Source: DASRIA01 sp038203635
GTDB taxonomy: Bacteria; Actinomycetota; Thermoleophilia; Solirubrobacterales; JBBDJG01
Direction of reading: 5' to 3'
Assembly (NCBI GenBank): GCA_038203635.1
Contig: JBBRDT010000056.1
Span: 1 to 23,032, forward strand
DNA length: 23,032 nt
The notes under the pieces are model-generated. The model was not told the DNA's origin, did no database searches, and saw nothing but the letters and a program-made list of their open reading frames with translations. The translations under genes were made by a program, and so were the position numbers. Below, piece by piece: positions 22,921 through 23,032 of the stretch (position 1 is the stretch's first letter; each line of letters begins with the position of its first letter).

Positions 22921-22942
22921 CGTGCTGCGAGGAGGCAGCACG
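22921..22942 (+). terminator. Perfect 8-pair hairpin after the P450 gene
   Basis: CGTGCTGC (22921-22928) and GCAGCACG (22935-22942) pair fully around a 6-base loop, 23 bases after the P450 stop. No T run follows, so it may be a weak terminator, or a structure at the end of a mobile element. Confidence 0.4.
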
Positions 22943-22960
22943 AAGGGCGCCGAAGTCTGG

Positions 22961-22976
22961 CGTTGCTAACGCAACG
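22961..22976. repeat. Second perfect hairpin before the right-edge gene
   Basis: CGTTGC (22961-22966), TAAC loop and GCAACG (22971-22976): six exact pairs, 17 bases before the GTG of the truncated gene. Its position could mask or expose the downstream ribosome site. Confidence 0.45.
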
Positions 22977-22993
22977 TCGACCAAGGAGGCCTC

Positions 22994-23032
22994 GTGCACG
23001 CCGACCTCGACGCCCTTCTCACGGCAATTTAC
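22994..23032 (+). CDS. 5' end of a gene, possibly an IS transposase, cut by window edge
   Basis: GTG (22994-22996) follows AAGGAGG with 4 bases between, an excellent ribosome site. The visible codons read M-H-A-D-L-D-A-L-L-T-A-I-Y. This D-L-D-x-L-L-T-A-x-Y opening recalls actinobacterial IS982/IS4-like transposases from memory. Two hairpins sit directly upstream. Only 13 codons are available, so the product is a guess; the start itself is well supported. Confidence 0.4.
   Translation, partial: MHADLDALLTAIY

Overview
The window is GC-rich, densely packed DNA (roughly two thirds G+C by eye) with frequent GTG and TTG starts, 4-base start/stop overlaps and some apparently leaderless genes. These traits, a tig-clpP-clpX block and an actinobacterial-type alkane monooxygenase point to a soil actinomycete, most plausibly a Thermoleophilia/Solirubrobacterales relative. 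The lineage is inferred; no rRNA or tRNA is present to confirm it.

Left third (1-6929): a minus-strand operon encodes a four-component soluble di-iron monooxygenase of the propane/alkane type in the order hydroxylase large subunit, reductase, hydroxylase small subunit, coupling protein (prmABCD). It is followed by a GMC-type long-chain alcohol oxidoreductase and the first codons of another gene, possibly an aldehyde dehydrogenase, cut by the window edge. This looks like an alkane -> alcohol -> aldehyde -> acid pathway. A divergent TetR-type regulator faces the operon across about 100 bases. That gap holds a 21-base palindrome covering both the regulator's start codon and the -35 box of a good prmA promoter, a strong candidate operator.

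Middle (6969-12632): a lone AbiEi-like/DUF559 nuclease-fold gene is bracketed by a 49-base direct repeat. Next is the housekeeping block clpX, clpP and tig (minus strand), then a divergent GT92-like glycosyltransferase, and a previously unlisted 49-codon gene translationally coupled to an SDR epimerase. The glycosyltransferase and the small gene share an almost identical 26-base start region containing a -10 box 7 bases before ATG, the signature of leaderless transcription.

Right half (12629-23032): two convergent SDR genes share their stop-codon bases. Then come a small multi-pass membrane protein, a Cys-ribbon mini-protein coupled to a membrane-anchored kelch protein with a clear hairpin terminator, and a haloalkane dehalogenase overlapping a BphA4-type flavoprotein reductase. 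A STAS anti-anti-sigma factor is preceded by a sigma-B-like promoter candidate. A SnoaL-methyltransferase fusion overlaps a second GT92-like enzyme, paralogous to the first. A cupredoxin lipoprotein and a cytochrome P450 follow. The last 39 bases open a further reading frame preceded by two perfect hairpins, possibly the left end of an insertion sequence.

There is no CRISPR array, rRNA or tRNA that I can see, and no gene-free stretch exceeds 300 bases.
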